Below are positions 1 through 10,323 of a stretch of DNA of 64,000 bases, in pieces. The DNA comes from Dirofilaria immitis. Its lineage: Eukaryota; Nematoda; Chromadorea; Rhabditida; Onchocercidae. A model generated the notes under the pieces. The model saw only the letters and a list, made by a program, of their open reading frames with translations, did not search any database and was not told where the DNA came from. The stretch is from NCBI GenBank assembly GCA_024305405.1, contig JAKNDB010000107.1:4696501-4760500 (forward strand), given 5' to 3'. The position numbers and the translations under genes were made by a program. Position 1 is the first letter of the stretch. Every line of letters starts with the position of its first letter.

Positions 1-3000
1 GCATAAATTACCGTCTGACCACAATAAGCCCACTAAAAATAAACATATATTCAAAGAATAATCCAAAATTACTTCTTGAATATATGTTATAAAAGAATGT
101 TACAGTATATGATAATTTAGTTCATTCTTTACGGATAACATTTTGAAGAGATCAATGAATATTCTTTGAAGAAATAATAAAGTCGTCGGCGAAAGCCGAA
201 ACATGTAAATAGTTGTATATAGACAAAAATGTTAGAAAAGGCATTAATGTAAATAGCATTTCAAATCATGAGATCAGTAAGCTAATGAGAAATGATATAA
301 AAATGTTCTCAATCTAAACAAACGATTACTTACGGTCAACAGAATGAGATCATCTGTCTAAGGCGATAAGCGAAGGAGCAGGGAGCAGTTGTGGTTTAAC
401 TGCTGAAGTTTGAAGAATAAATCGATTATAACTCGACGCTCAGATAGAAGCAACAGTTTCGAAGACGATTTCGCGGCAGCGGAGCTACAATTCGAGGATA
501 CGAGAAGCAGCGATGGTTTTGCGAAAGAAGAACGACAAATCCAAAGAAAAAATACGACCTATCAGTAAGCATTACGATATTATTCATATTTTTGAATTTT
601 TATATGTTCGTGCTTGGTATTCTTTTGTATTGCTCATTTAATTCAACCTTAGTATAGGCATGATATTGTTTTTATAATATCGTGTAAGCCCAACATAGAA
701 GAAAATTTTCTCCTTGTGTTCGGAAGAAATTAAATTATCGAAAATACCTTCCCTCCGTTTAAAATTCCCAACATTGTAGTGTCACGAGCTGGGTTGTCTG
801 CCATTATAATCAAAGCGCACAACCGGCAATGAGGAAATTCTGGATGAAGCTAGAGATATCTAACCGGAGCAAATACACCAACAATTGTCACAAGAAAAAA
901 TATGTCAGCAATATGTTATCAAAAGAAAATTATCGACGAAAGAACTAGTCGCCTCAAGCTTATATTCAGACTCTGAAATCAACTAAAAATATGGTTAGAG
1001 TATATCAAGAGTCTGTCGACTCCGTCATGAAGAAACGAAGATGAGGAGAAATTTGCACAGTTAACCGACGGAGACAAAGGTATTTTTAATTTAATAAGTG
1101 ATGGTAAAGAAGCTAAAATAGCTCTTTCTATGTATAAGAATGATATCGAGTTGGCGCTTCAGCGGATAAGCCAAAGCGGAGAACTAACAGGCCAACAAGA
1201 ATCATCCAAATTAGCTTTTCGTACAACAGTAAATTTACCTCAATTAGCGAAATATAATGGTGATCCGAGGTTAAGGAGAAAATTCTGGAGCAGTTTTGAT
1301 GCTACAGTACATCTCCAAAGAATACCAGATATTCAAAAGTTCAATTATCTAATGTCGTGTTTAAAATGTGATGCCTTACAAGTGTAAGGAATATTGCTCC
1401 GCAGAACTACGACATTATACAGAAAGTTTTGATACAAAAATTTGGAAACTCAATTACTATTAAGAATCGCTTATAGCGAATTATATTCTATCAAAAAAAT
1501 AAAAGAGAATGGAAACTGACTGTCGAAGAAATCGAAAGGGACTTTGACAGTTAGAGGCGATAGGAGAAATTTAGAATAGACAAGCTTCGAGATTTTTACT
1601 GAAAGCAGATTGCCTGTTTAGATACTGAATAAAGTGTATAAACAAAAGGAAGAACAAAAGCAATAGTCGATTAATAAACTCCGACAGTTCATAGGAAAAC
1701 TAGTCACAAGAAATGAAGAAGTGACTAGCATTTGAACTTTCATCAACAAGAAGGAAAGAAATCCATAATCCAAGTCAGACATAAATCGGCGATTCCGAGA
1801 GGTAAAAGGAAAAGAAATCTCGGGTTTAGTTGCAGCAAAACCGCAGAGAAAAAGAACAACAAAATTCAGGAAGAAATCGAAAAAGTTATATTGTCCGCGA
1901 ATGGAACAAGAGAAGCACTGGCAAAATGTTGCAAAGTAAAAGCTATCTTCAAGGACGCAACAATGAATATTAGTGAGTTTCATTCCAATGATCAAAACTT
2001 CAATAAAGTAATAGTAGCAAAGGATAAAATCGAAGGACTGTCAGTAAAAATTCTTAGTATCACCTGGATAAATGATAAAGACATAATCAGAATAACATTA
2101 AAATAATGAATCGAGCAAAGACTCACCAAACGGAATGTTTTACAATTTGTTTCCTCTCAATATGATCCTTTGGGATTTTTGGTACGCACGATGATTCAAT
2201 TAAAACTATTCAAAACTTTGAAAGAAAAACAACTCTTGGGATCAAACCTTGATGAAGAAACATGGAAATCCCTTACAACAAAATGGCCAACAGATGTTAT
2301 CGAACTACCAAGATTAGCGGAGACTTTCTGAAAGCAACAACAATTGCATGTTTTCACCGATGCTTCAAAGATCGCATATTCAGCAGCCATATGCATTTTG
2401 AATTGATATGATGACGAAAAAGAAACAACATTGCTTTTTGCTAAATCAAAATTTGCTCCAATCAAAGGTTATGAGTATATCATGTTATGCAGCAATTGGA
2501 ACTGGAAGAATTAGCAGTTGTGTTGTGCTGTTGGATTAAAAATATGCACTACATTGCATACAAAATCAATCGAAATTGCTACCCAGATTCATCCAAAACC
2601 GGGTGGAAGAAATATAAAAGGTAAATTTCTCATTCGATATATTCCAAATAATGATAACCCAATCGATATAGCGACCAAAGGACCTTTTTTCAGAGCTCAG
2701 ACGATATAAATTATGGTGGGAAGCGCCATTATGGTTAAAGGAACCTGAAAGCAAATGGCTCCAATGGGGATATCAACTTACAAATGAGTAGGAGGAAAAA
2801 ATGGAAAGCGAAGAACAGATCGTTGCAAAGGTATCAAAATTATCCATTCAAACAGTCAAGGAAGCACAGTTTTCGTTTGTAGATCCAAGTCGGTTCAGTA
2901 AATGGTCGATACTCATAAGAACCATCATTTGGACGCTCAAATTTATTAAACAAACAGCAACGGAGAAAATAGCAAGGTTACAACCGATCTCGGCTGAAGG

Positions 3001-6000
3001 AAAGCGAATAACATCGGAAGATTTTAAATTAGCCAAGTGGGTGTTGATCAGACAAATGCGGTACGAAGGAATTAACGAGGAAGAGAAAAAAATGGAATTT
3101 ATATCGTGATGATAGGAAATTATGGAGATCAAAGAACCAATTAGAAAATTTGGAGCTAGACAAGTAAACATCCAATTTATTTGCCAGTACAACAACAACA
3201 ACATGAAATGTTATGTCATGCCGGAATTGTACGTACTCTTTCAGAAATGAGGAGCAAATTCTGGATATCAAAGACAAGAATGAAAGTTAAGCACATCATA
3301 AACCGATGCAGACGCTGGACAACTAAGCCATTTAAATTATCAGCCATGCCAAATCTTCTGAAATCACAAGTCAAACAATCAAGAATCTTTGTACAAATTG
3401 GTCTGGATTATTTTGGACCTCTCTATATTAAAACCAAAAATGGAGCACTGAAATGATGGGTTACTTTATTTATATGCTTCACTACAAGAGCGGTTCACTT
3501 GGAAGCAGTAGAGAGTAGAGAATTTATCAGTCGAAAGTTTTTACATGTACTAAGGAGATTCATATTACGACGTGAATATCCAGAACAAGTTCTATGTGAT
3601 AACACAGCTAATTTCAACTGGTTTTCAAAATTATTAAAGACTAACATCCCGAGCTAAATGATTTTTAGCAGAAAAGGGACAGATTTGGAAAGTATAACAC
3701 CGGGAGCTCCATGGAGTGGAGCTCTACAAGCGGCTGATAGGCCTAAATAAAACGGCTATGAGGTTGAAATTCGGAGGAAAATTATCATTGAAAGAGAATT
3801 TATAACACTAATCGTGGAGATCGAAGGTGTACTAAATACTCGGCCATTAACATATGTAAATTTTAATGATTATAAGATAATACGTCCAATCGATTTCATT
3901 CACTTCAACGCTTCCTTAATTATACCAGCAACTAGAACTAACGACGATCTGGACAAATTTAAAGTAGGAAGCACGGATACAAAGAAACGACTTATTGAAT
4001 ATTGGATGAGGACATTTAAGGTACTTGATACATTCTGGGAAGCGTGGAAACAAGAATACTTAGCAAGTCTCAGGAACGAACACAAAAGAAACATGTAAAT
4101 CCTAAAACAGCGAAGAATCGACCGTCAACAATAAGAACAATAGGAGAAATTGCATTAGTAGATGAAACAAACACTCCTCGAGGATTGTGGAAATTAGCAA
4201 GAATAAAGAAGCTCAAAAGGGAAAAACATGGGATAGTAAGAACTACGTCGGTGAAAATGTCCAACGAAGATTACTTAGCGAGGCCAATCAACATGATATA
4301 TGCTCTCGAAATCGACGTATGGTTGACGAAAAGGTGAAGAGCACAACTCCGAATCCAGACGAAAATATATCATCGAGGACTAGGAGTGCCATGAAGAGAC
4401 GATATCCGGTTGAACAAGACTCTGCCTGAATGCACTGCGCTTTTTGGTCGGGAATGTCGGTGAAAGCCGAAACATATAAATATTTGTATACAGATAAAAA
4501 TGTTAAAAAGACATTGATGCAAATAGTTCGCCAAAATCATGAGATCATAAGCTAAAGGGAAGAGATATAAAGATATTCTCAATCAAAGCACGCGATTACT
4601 TACGGTCAACAGAATGGGATCAATCCGTTTAAGTTCGACAAGCCGAAGATATATAAGAGAACGATTTAACTGCCCAGGTTTGAGGAACAAATCGATGATG
4701 CATCGACGCTCAGATAAGAGCAAAGTTTCGAAGACGATTTCACGGCAGCGGAAGCTACAATTCAAGGGCACAACAAACAGCGGCGGCTTTAGAGGAAGAA
4801 CGACAAACCTAAAGAAATGATGCGACCTATTAATAGGCGTAAGTGTTACGATGTTGTCCATACTTTGAATTTTTCTGTGTTCACTTTTGATATTCTTTTA
4901 TATTGCTTATTTGATTCAACCTTTGTATAGGCGCGATTACTTTTCTTATATTCGGAAGAAATTAAATTTCGGAAAGATCTTCTTCCCTTCGTTTAAAATT
5001 CCCAACAAAATTGGTAAAATTGAAATTCCTGATAAAACGCTTGTATTAATTTAGATAACTAAATCATATTATTAATTCATTCAATACCAATTAGTAATAG
5101 ATATTACTATCCATAGATTTTTATCGGTGCTATAATTACAATACTCATTTTGCAATCTGAATTAAATATTGTTGTAAATATAATAACTCTTTTCTAATCC
5201 GATCAAACATACTTTGTGAACACAGCATTTATTTGTATCCGATCGAATATATCGTTATAAATAGAATATTTCTTTTGAATACTGTTATAAATAGGATACT
5301 TACTTTATAATCTTGTCGAATATTAGCAAAAAACAAATGACTGTCTACGGCTGCGCAAAGTCGTAATCCATCTCCTTCCCAAGATATATCCATAATTGAT
5401 TGTCCAGGTATATGCAAATTTCTTAAAGGCTAAAATTGAAAAAATGTTTGAAAGTTCATTTTACCGCAGAAAAGTAGAGAGAAAAAAAACAAATAGCAAA
5501 ATGCAGAATAAAAATATTTTTAAGAAAAAATAGAACGCTTTTTTAAAATTGTTCCTACACCTTTTTCTTTTTGTTGTCAAACAATCTTTTCCAAAAAGAA
5601 AATATCATCGCTTATAAAAAATATTTAAAATAAAATTCTTCGAAGATAATATGTTAGAATAATTAATTAAAAGATTTAAAATTTCTGATCGATGAAAATT
5701 TGAAAAAAAAAAAACGAAATGAATAGAATGAAGTTGTCTACCTCTCCAAAAGCGCTAGCGAAATGTATCATACATTTTTCTTCTAAATTGGTTTGTAAAC
5801 CACATATTGCAAGAATCGAACCATCCGGCGACCAACGAGCTTTAGTGAGAATCATATTTGGTAGTTTAATGATGATCGGATCTGCACAAATCAATAATTG
5901 AAAAATAAGTATTTTCAACTTTTCCTTTGAATTAATTCTATTAAAATCATCAAAAAAATATATATCGAATATTATCCTACTAAAATTTTATTTTTATTAC

Positions 6001-9000
6001 AATGCTAACTTGAATCATTTTCATGCGCCATCAATTGTATAATACCATGATTGTATGCAACATGAAATCGTGGTCGATCATCCGAAATAGAAGTTCTTCG
6101 TGATACCAAAAATTCAGCATAAATAAAATTTTCAGCAAATTTTAATTATCATTATTAAATTAAATAAATTTAATAATTATTAAAATTGACAATGTTCTGT
6201 GAATGAAATTTGCATTAAAACAATGAAAGAAAAAGAATTAAAAATTAAAAAAAAAGTAATATTTGGTTCATGATTACCTTCTTTTTCAATATTTCAAAAT
6301 ATATTATTTATTGATAAAATTTATAAATTTTATCAATTTTAAATTAATCCCGAAATATACCAACCTCATAACTGCTTGAATAGTGAGTTTTTTGAAAGAT
6401 TGGAACAAACCATTCCATTGAAACAATTGTAACACGACGCAAATCTTCTAGAATAATTTTTAAAAATTATTTCTCGACTGATTTCGGGAAGTAATTTAAT
6501 TTAGCAAATACAATAATATCGTATCATTCGTTTCAATTACTCAATAAATGAAAAATAGTATTACTAATTGAATGAATGCTCGATCGAGAAATAAGAATAG
6601 TATAAATAGCATACTATTTAATGCTGTTTCCATTTCAACATTTTCTATGCAAGCCATACGCAATTTATGTATAAATGCACCTGTCGCATCATATGCATGT
6701 ATCTCGCCATCCATTAAACCAAAAAGTACCAACGATGAATTACCCGACCACTAGGATATTTGATAATTTTTTATTAAATTTATTAAGACCATATAAACAT
6801 TAGTGAAATTAAAATTTTAATTTAATGTCAAATGCATAGATGAATGCACGTCAAACATCAGTAATAAACCATTTATCTATTAGAATGTTCAAAAATTTTT
6901 ATCAAATTTGCTAAATTCATATAATTTCTAATCAAATCAAAGTTTTGTTAGAATCAAATATATCAAATATCGAATGATAAATCACACTGCCATTAAAATA
7001 TTGGGAATAAGAAATTTAATGTTTCATAAAATCCTAGTTAAATCAAAGTTTAATCTTATATTAAATGTACGGCATGCATTAAATAGGAGTGATAAATTGT
7101 CCTATCATTGGAATACTTGAATTTTTCATTAAATTTATTGAATTCATGCAAATTTTAATCAAATTAGAATCTCAATTTATTATTAAATAATGTCTCACGT
7201 TGAATAAATTGTTTAACTATTAAAATATTTGAAATTTTTCCATCAAATCTGATAAATTCGCACAAATCGAGTAATGAAACTTTTTAGTTATTGAAAAATT
7301 TGATTTAGTTATTGATAAATCGCTTGGCGGTTAAAATGTCTAAAATTTTTTCATCGAATTTTTCGATTTAAGTTTAATATTAAATACGCATCAATTATCA
7401 GTGATAAATTATCTAACTATATTTTCATCTAATTTATTCGTTCTATGTAAAATTTAGTCAAATTGAAATCTTTATTTAATATTTAACCAGATAATGCTAT
7501 CTTAAAACATTTATCCTTTGCTCAATTTCCGTTTTAAAAATTATCAATTAATATCAGGCTTAAGCATCAAATTTTTAATCATTTCTTTTTCTTGTCGAAA
7601 TATGAAAAATTTACACAAAGTGCAATTAAATTACTGGCGACGTTTTTGTTCCACAAACGATTTCCATCAACCGAACCAACAATTGCTTGACCTGAAATGA
7701 AATATAAAGAGAAATGCTTATGACTTAAATGAAATTTTTAGAAGGGAAAAATCTTTACGATATTATAAAAATGATAAGTGTGCTCTTCCATTTATTTATT
7801 CGATATTTTGACTATTTTTTTGACTTGAATTTCTCGATTTTTTCTCTGAGAGTGTGCAAATCTTCCATTATAAATGCATGCATATTCTGTTCTATCCGCT
7901 ATAAAAAGAAACCCTAATTAATTAAAATTTTCTCAATTCATTTTTTAGATTGAAGAGGGAAATCAGTCGTCTATCTAAGCTTTCATCTTTTATTTATTTC
8001 CATGCATTCAAACTTTCTCCTTCATTTCATAGATTAATTTCATACTTCTAGCAAGTCATCCGTCATCCATCCTCTATCATGTCCTGTCCTTTAGATCAAG
8101 TTCATAAATTTTTTTATATTCTTCTCCTCTCACTTAATAATTCTGATAATCTTCTATTTCTTTTATAACTAAAAATAGATTGAAAAAGTATCCAATCGTT
8201 TTAATATAAAGCAGTTAGAATAAGTTGAAATTATTATTTGAACAATCGCAATTAATTTCAGCATAATTAAACTATAAACATTATATATTTTAGGCATTAT
8301 TTAACTTATCATTATTTATTTTAAATTTAATTTAAATGAAATAATAGCAATTGATTTCAATACTATTAATTTGTTTAGTTTAATTATTATTTGTTTTAGT
8401 ATTACCTATTTTAAAATCAAAATAATTGTAATAAGTTTTGATCACTATTTAAGAGAAAATAATTAATTTGAGTTATAATTAAAACAAACCATCCTCATAA
8501 GCGATCGCAATTTTAGTACCGTTATGACTCCATGCCATACCAACTACAACTGATTTATTCCGCCTATTGATCATTTCTTCATACCAACTATCACTTTGTG
8601 TTAACCAAACGATTATCAAACCATTACTGTCACATGTTGTCAACTTCTCGCAACTTTCATTCCATTCCGCTATATGAACAATATTTGAATGTCCATCTAA
8701 ATTTTGATTCACCAACAAATTGGTCGATATCGTTGACGATGATGGATTCTGATTCTCTGCAATATTCTCATCTTTATTTGCTATTTATCATAATAGATTG
8801 CATTAATCTCAAGTAGTTTATTTATATTTGAAAAAAAAAAGGCTGGCAAAAAAGCTTAATTATTTTGCTTTTCAGAAGGGAAGAAAAATACTAAGTTAAA
8901 ATTAATTTAAATTAACAATTTCCTACAAGTTGTAATTTATTTTATATCTGATGATTTTTCGAATTTTAAAACTTGAAACTAACTCTATGAAAAATTATAT

Positions 9001-10185
9001 GCACTGTGATTTTTAATTCTAAATCTGAAATTAATCGTAATTTGGAATTACATTCTTTATGATCCCACATTCTCTATTAAAAAATTATGGTATTTCAATG
9101 GTCTTTATTAGAATTATGGTATTTCAAGTTTCATAGTTTGAAGTTAATTTTCGTTGGGAATTATATGTCTTATCATTTTTAGTATGTCCCCTGTATATTT
9201 CAAATTTCAGAGTGTGAAATTAACTAGGAAATTACACCACTTATTATTTTCCAAAATTTCAATCAATTAGGAATTTTATTGTGATTTTTGCGATTAGTTT
9301 GAAATCAACTTTAGTTGAAAATATTATGCCTTATTATTTTGAAATTTCAGAGTTTAGGATTAACCTTAATTAAAATGTTTTAGGATTATTAGCATCTTTC
9401 AAATTTCAAAATTCGGAATTAACTTTAATTAGGAGTTACATATTTTATAGTTTTAAATGTTTTGAATAATGAAATGCATTTTATTTAATTCATTCAAATA
9501 GAAATTACAACTATTTCGTATTATTTTTATTCAATAAACTATCAACGGAAAGTAAAACAAGACAAGCAGAAAATAAAATATTACTAACGTAAATTTGATG
9601 ATAGCTTGAGAATTTTTAAAGTCCCTGATTTCCTCCAGCTGCTATATATCCCGATGTTTTCATCCATGATACACAATATAGTTTAGTGTTGTTTGGTATC
9701 GAAATCTGCAAATATTATAGTCAAAAAAATAGGAGAAAATTAAGCTAAAATTTGATTATTAAAAATCTATGAGCATTTTTCTTTTATGCAAAGAAAATTT
9801 GTTATCAATTATTTTACAATGATACGAAAGGCAAATCTTCTGATAAATAATCTCGGATATCAAACGCCAATTTTATTTTTCTTAATTTTTTATAATAACT
9901 CAATGAATAATTAAATATTCCAACTGAAGAGCTAGCTTATCATGAAATATTATCAGCGATCATTGACAGAATGTTATCATCGCATTATGTCATCATTCAT
10001 GAAACTATCAAATAATCATATAGAAAAATAAATAAATAAAAAACAAAGTTTTATTATTCAGTCAATAATAAAAAAGTTTATGGAAATAAAAGTTTTGTTT
10101 TTCTCCTATATATTGTCGGAATTATTTTAAGAAAAAATTAAATGAATTAAAATGTGACCTTTTTGCTTAAATATACAAATATCAT
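1..10185 (-). CDS. ifta-1: WDR35/IFT121 (IFTA-1) orthologue, N-terminal part, ten exons, runs off the left edge
   Basis: Intraflagellar transport complex A subunit, needed for retrograde transport and cargo entry in cilia. Exons read on the minus strand: 10185-10159, 9705-9589, 8756-8490, 7691-7615, 6750-6615, 6447-6365, about 6095-6010, 5881-5742, 5429-5304 and 32-1 (continuing). The protein opens MIFVYLSKK, then ISIPNN and GYIAAGG, matching the conserved start of WDR35. Further hallmarks are [84 protein letters not shown] and, at the far left, [11 protein letters not shown]. These follow family order through the N-terminal WD40 propeller. About 360 of the roughly 1,200 residues usual for the family are present. 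Splice phases agree at all junctions except entry into the 6095 exon, where no good acceptor is seen. Exon 2 needs one extra base near 9618-9620 to stay open. The start is chosen from the conserved N-terminus. Identity is very secure; the 6095 boundary is not. Confidence 0.93.
184..773 (+). repeat. 5' LTR of the BEL/Pao element
   Basis: About 590 bp, beginning with a sequence like GTCGGCGAAAGCCGAAAC and ending CCCAACA. Matched by eye to 4455-5007, with shared blocks such as GCGATTACTTACGGTCAACA and TTTAAAATTCCCAACA. The first base of the expected TG start appears mutated to C at 184. It holds about 40 bp near its end that are absent from the 3' copy. The primer-binding site should begin just after 773; I could not assign it to a tRNA. 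Confidence 0.88.
1100..1570 (+). pseudogene. gag-like remnant (DUF1759-type) of the BEL/Pao element
   Basis: An open stretch at 1130-1387 holds [21 protein letters not shown] and [12 protein letters not shown], the pattern of the DUF1759 gag-related domain of Pao elements (a GDP motif, then FWxSFxxxVH, then QKFNYLxSCLK). Similarity continues to about 1570 in shifted frames, so the domain is interrupted by stops and indels. No intact product is expected. Confidence 0.8.
1860..2790 (+). pseudogene. Reverse transcriptase C-terminal part and RNase H-like remnant (BEL/Pao pol)
   Basis: Family motifs appear in broken frames: SILSITW-like and TWINDKD text near 2060, YDPLGFL near 2160, a [14 protein letters not shown]ase H-like start near 2345, and a [16 protein letters not shown] stretch near 2635 that corresponds to the end of that domain. 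The region before about 1860 should hold the protease and most of the reverse transcriptase fingers and palm, but it is too short for them, so an internal deletion is likely. Stops occur throughout. Confidence 0.8.
3020..3700 (+). pseudogene. Integrase remnant (zinc-binding and catalytic core) of the BEL/Pao element
   Basis: [10 protein letters not shown] block near 3215 and a CRRW...KPF block near 3310 match the integrase zinc-binding module of Pao elements. Next come a GLDYFGPLY motif near 3405, then TRAVHLEAV near 3490 and LCDNTANF near 3595, which is the catalytic core pattern; the Asp expected in the DYFGP and DN contexts is still present. A stop at 3454 and frameshifts separate the blocks, so no functional enzyme is encoded. 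Confidence 0.82.
3810..4340 (+). pseudogene. C-terminal integrase/DUF5641-like remnant of the BEL/Pao element
   Basis: LNTRPLTYV near 3830 marks the end of the integrase core, and [14 protein letters not shown] near 4175 followed by [10 protein letters not shown] near 4285 is the DUF5641 signature that closes Pao polyproteins. The two parts lie in different frames. The interior ends shortly before the 3' LTR at 4455. Confidence 0.82.
4455..5007 (+). repeat. 3' LTR of the BEL/Pao element
   Basis: About 553 bp, starting TGTCGGTGAAAGCC and ending CCCAACA, the second copy of the repeat at 184-773. Scattered substitutions and an indel between the two copies show that insertion was not recent, because LTRs are identical at integration. 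No clear polypurine tract is visible just upstream. Confidence 0.9.
5008..5303. other. Remainder of the WDR35 intron right of the retrotransposon
   Basis: AT-rich sequence between the 3' LTR and the exon at 5304-5429. It holds no coding signal beyond the donor site GTAAGTA (minus strand) at 5303-5297. Confidence 0.6.
6760..7495. repeat. Diverged tandem repeat in a WDR35 intron
   Basis: A recurring theme of the form ATTAAAATGTTCAAAATTTTT, then TCAAATTTGATAAATTCATG, then AATCAAATTAAAATC, then TTTAATATTAAATG and ATCAGTGATAAATTATC returns about five times with a spacing of roughly 110-180 bp. Copies have many substitutions and indels. The array fills most of the intron between the exons at 6750 and 7615. 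No coding content is seen. Confidence 0.6.
8910..9480. repeat. Second diverged tandem repeat in a WDR35 intron
   Basis: Blocks like AAATTTCAGAGTTTGAAATTAACTTTAATTAGGAATTACAT followed by a TTATTATTTT stretch recur about eight times, roughly every 60-75 bp, within the intron between exons at 8756 and 9589. Divergence is high, and the boundaries are by eye. Confidence 0.55.
9589..9705 (-). other. WDR35 exon 2 with apparent one-base deletion
   Basis: The exon reads [14 protein letters not shown] ... AAGGNQGL and then meets TAA. The family continues with a Leu-Lys-x-Leu-Lys stretch, which appears immediately in the next frame (KILKLSSNL). The break falls in a TTT/AAAAA run (plus-strand AAA at 9618-9620). 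One extra base there would restore both the family sequence and the phase to the next exon at 8756. Sequencing or assembly error in a homopolymer is the simplest reading; a real loss-of-function allele is the alternative. Confidence 0.8.
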
Positions 10186-10309
10186 AGAAGGTTTATTTGC
10201 AACAAATAATCGGAAAAATTGAAATTGGAATTATCGATTATCGAATAAAATTCCTTTGCCAAGTTGAATAAGCTATCAAATATTTATATACATCATCCTC
10301 ACCATCTTA

Positions 10310-10323
10310 GTTACCATGGTAAT
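10310..10323 (-). promoter_or_regulatory. X-box (RFX/DAF-19 binding site) upstream of WDR35/IFT121
   Basis: Read on the minus strand this 14-mer is ATTACCATGGTAAC, which fits every position of the nematode X-box consensus RYYNYYATRRNRAC and is almost a perfect inverted repeat. It lies 125 bp before the start codon at 10185, inside the distance range typical of C. elegans ciliary genes. DAF-19 (the nematode RFX factor) uses this site to switch on intraflagellar transport genes in ciliated sensory neurons, and ifta-1 is a known target in C. elegans. The match and position are seen directly; binding is inferred. Confidence 0.85.

Larger units (their letters stand above)
184..5007 (+). mobile_element. 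BEL/Pao LTR retrotransposon, degenerate, in an intron of WDR35
   Basis: Two similar LTRs (184-773 and 4455-5007) flank a 3.7 kb interior that carries, in order, gag-like, reverse transcriptase/RNase H, integrase and DUF5641-like fragments, the order seen in BEL/Pao elements. The reading frames are broken by many stops and frameshifts, and the protease and the front of the reverse transcriptase are missing, so it cannot be autonomous. The element is antisense to the host gene: WDR35 exons lie on both sides (5304-5429 and 1-32), and the intron would otherwise be only about 450 bp. The flanks are aaagt on the left and aaatt on the right, a near-match that could be a decayed 5-bp target duplication. 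Confidence 0.93.
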
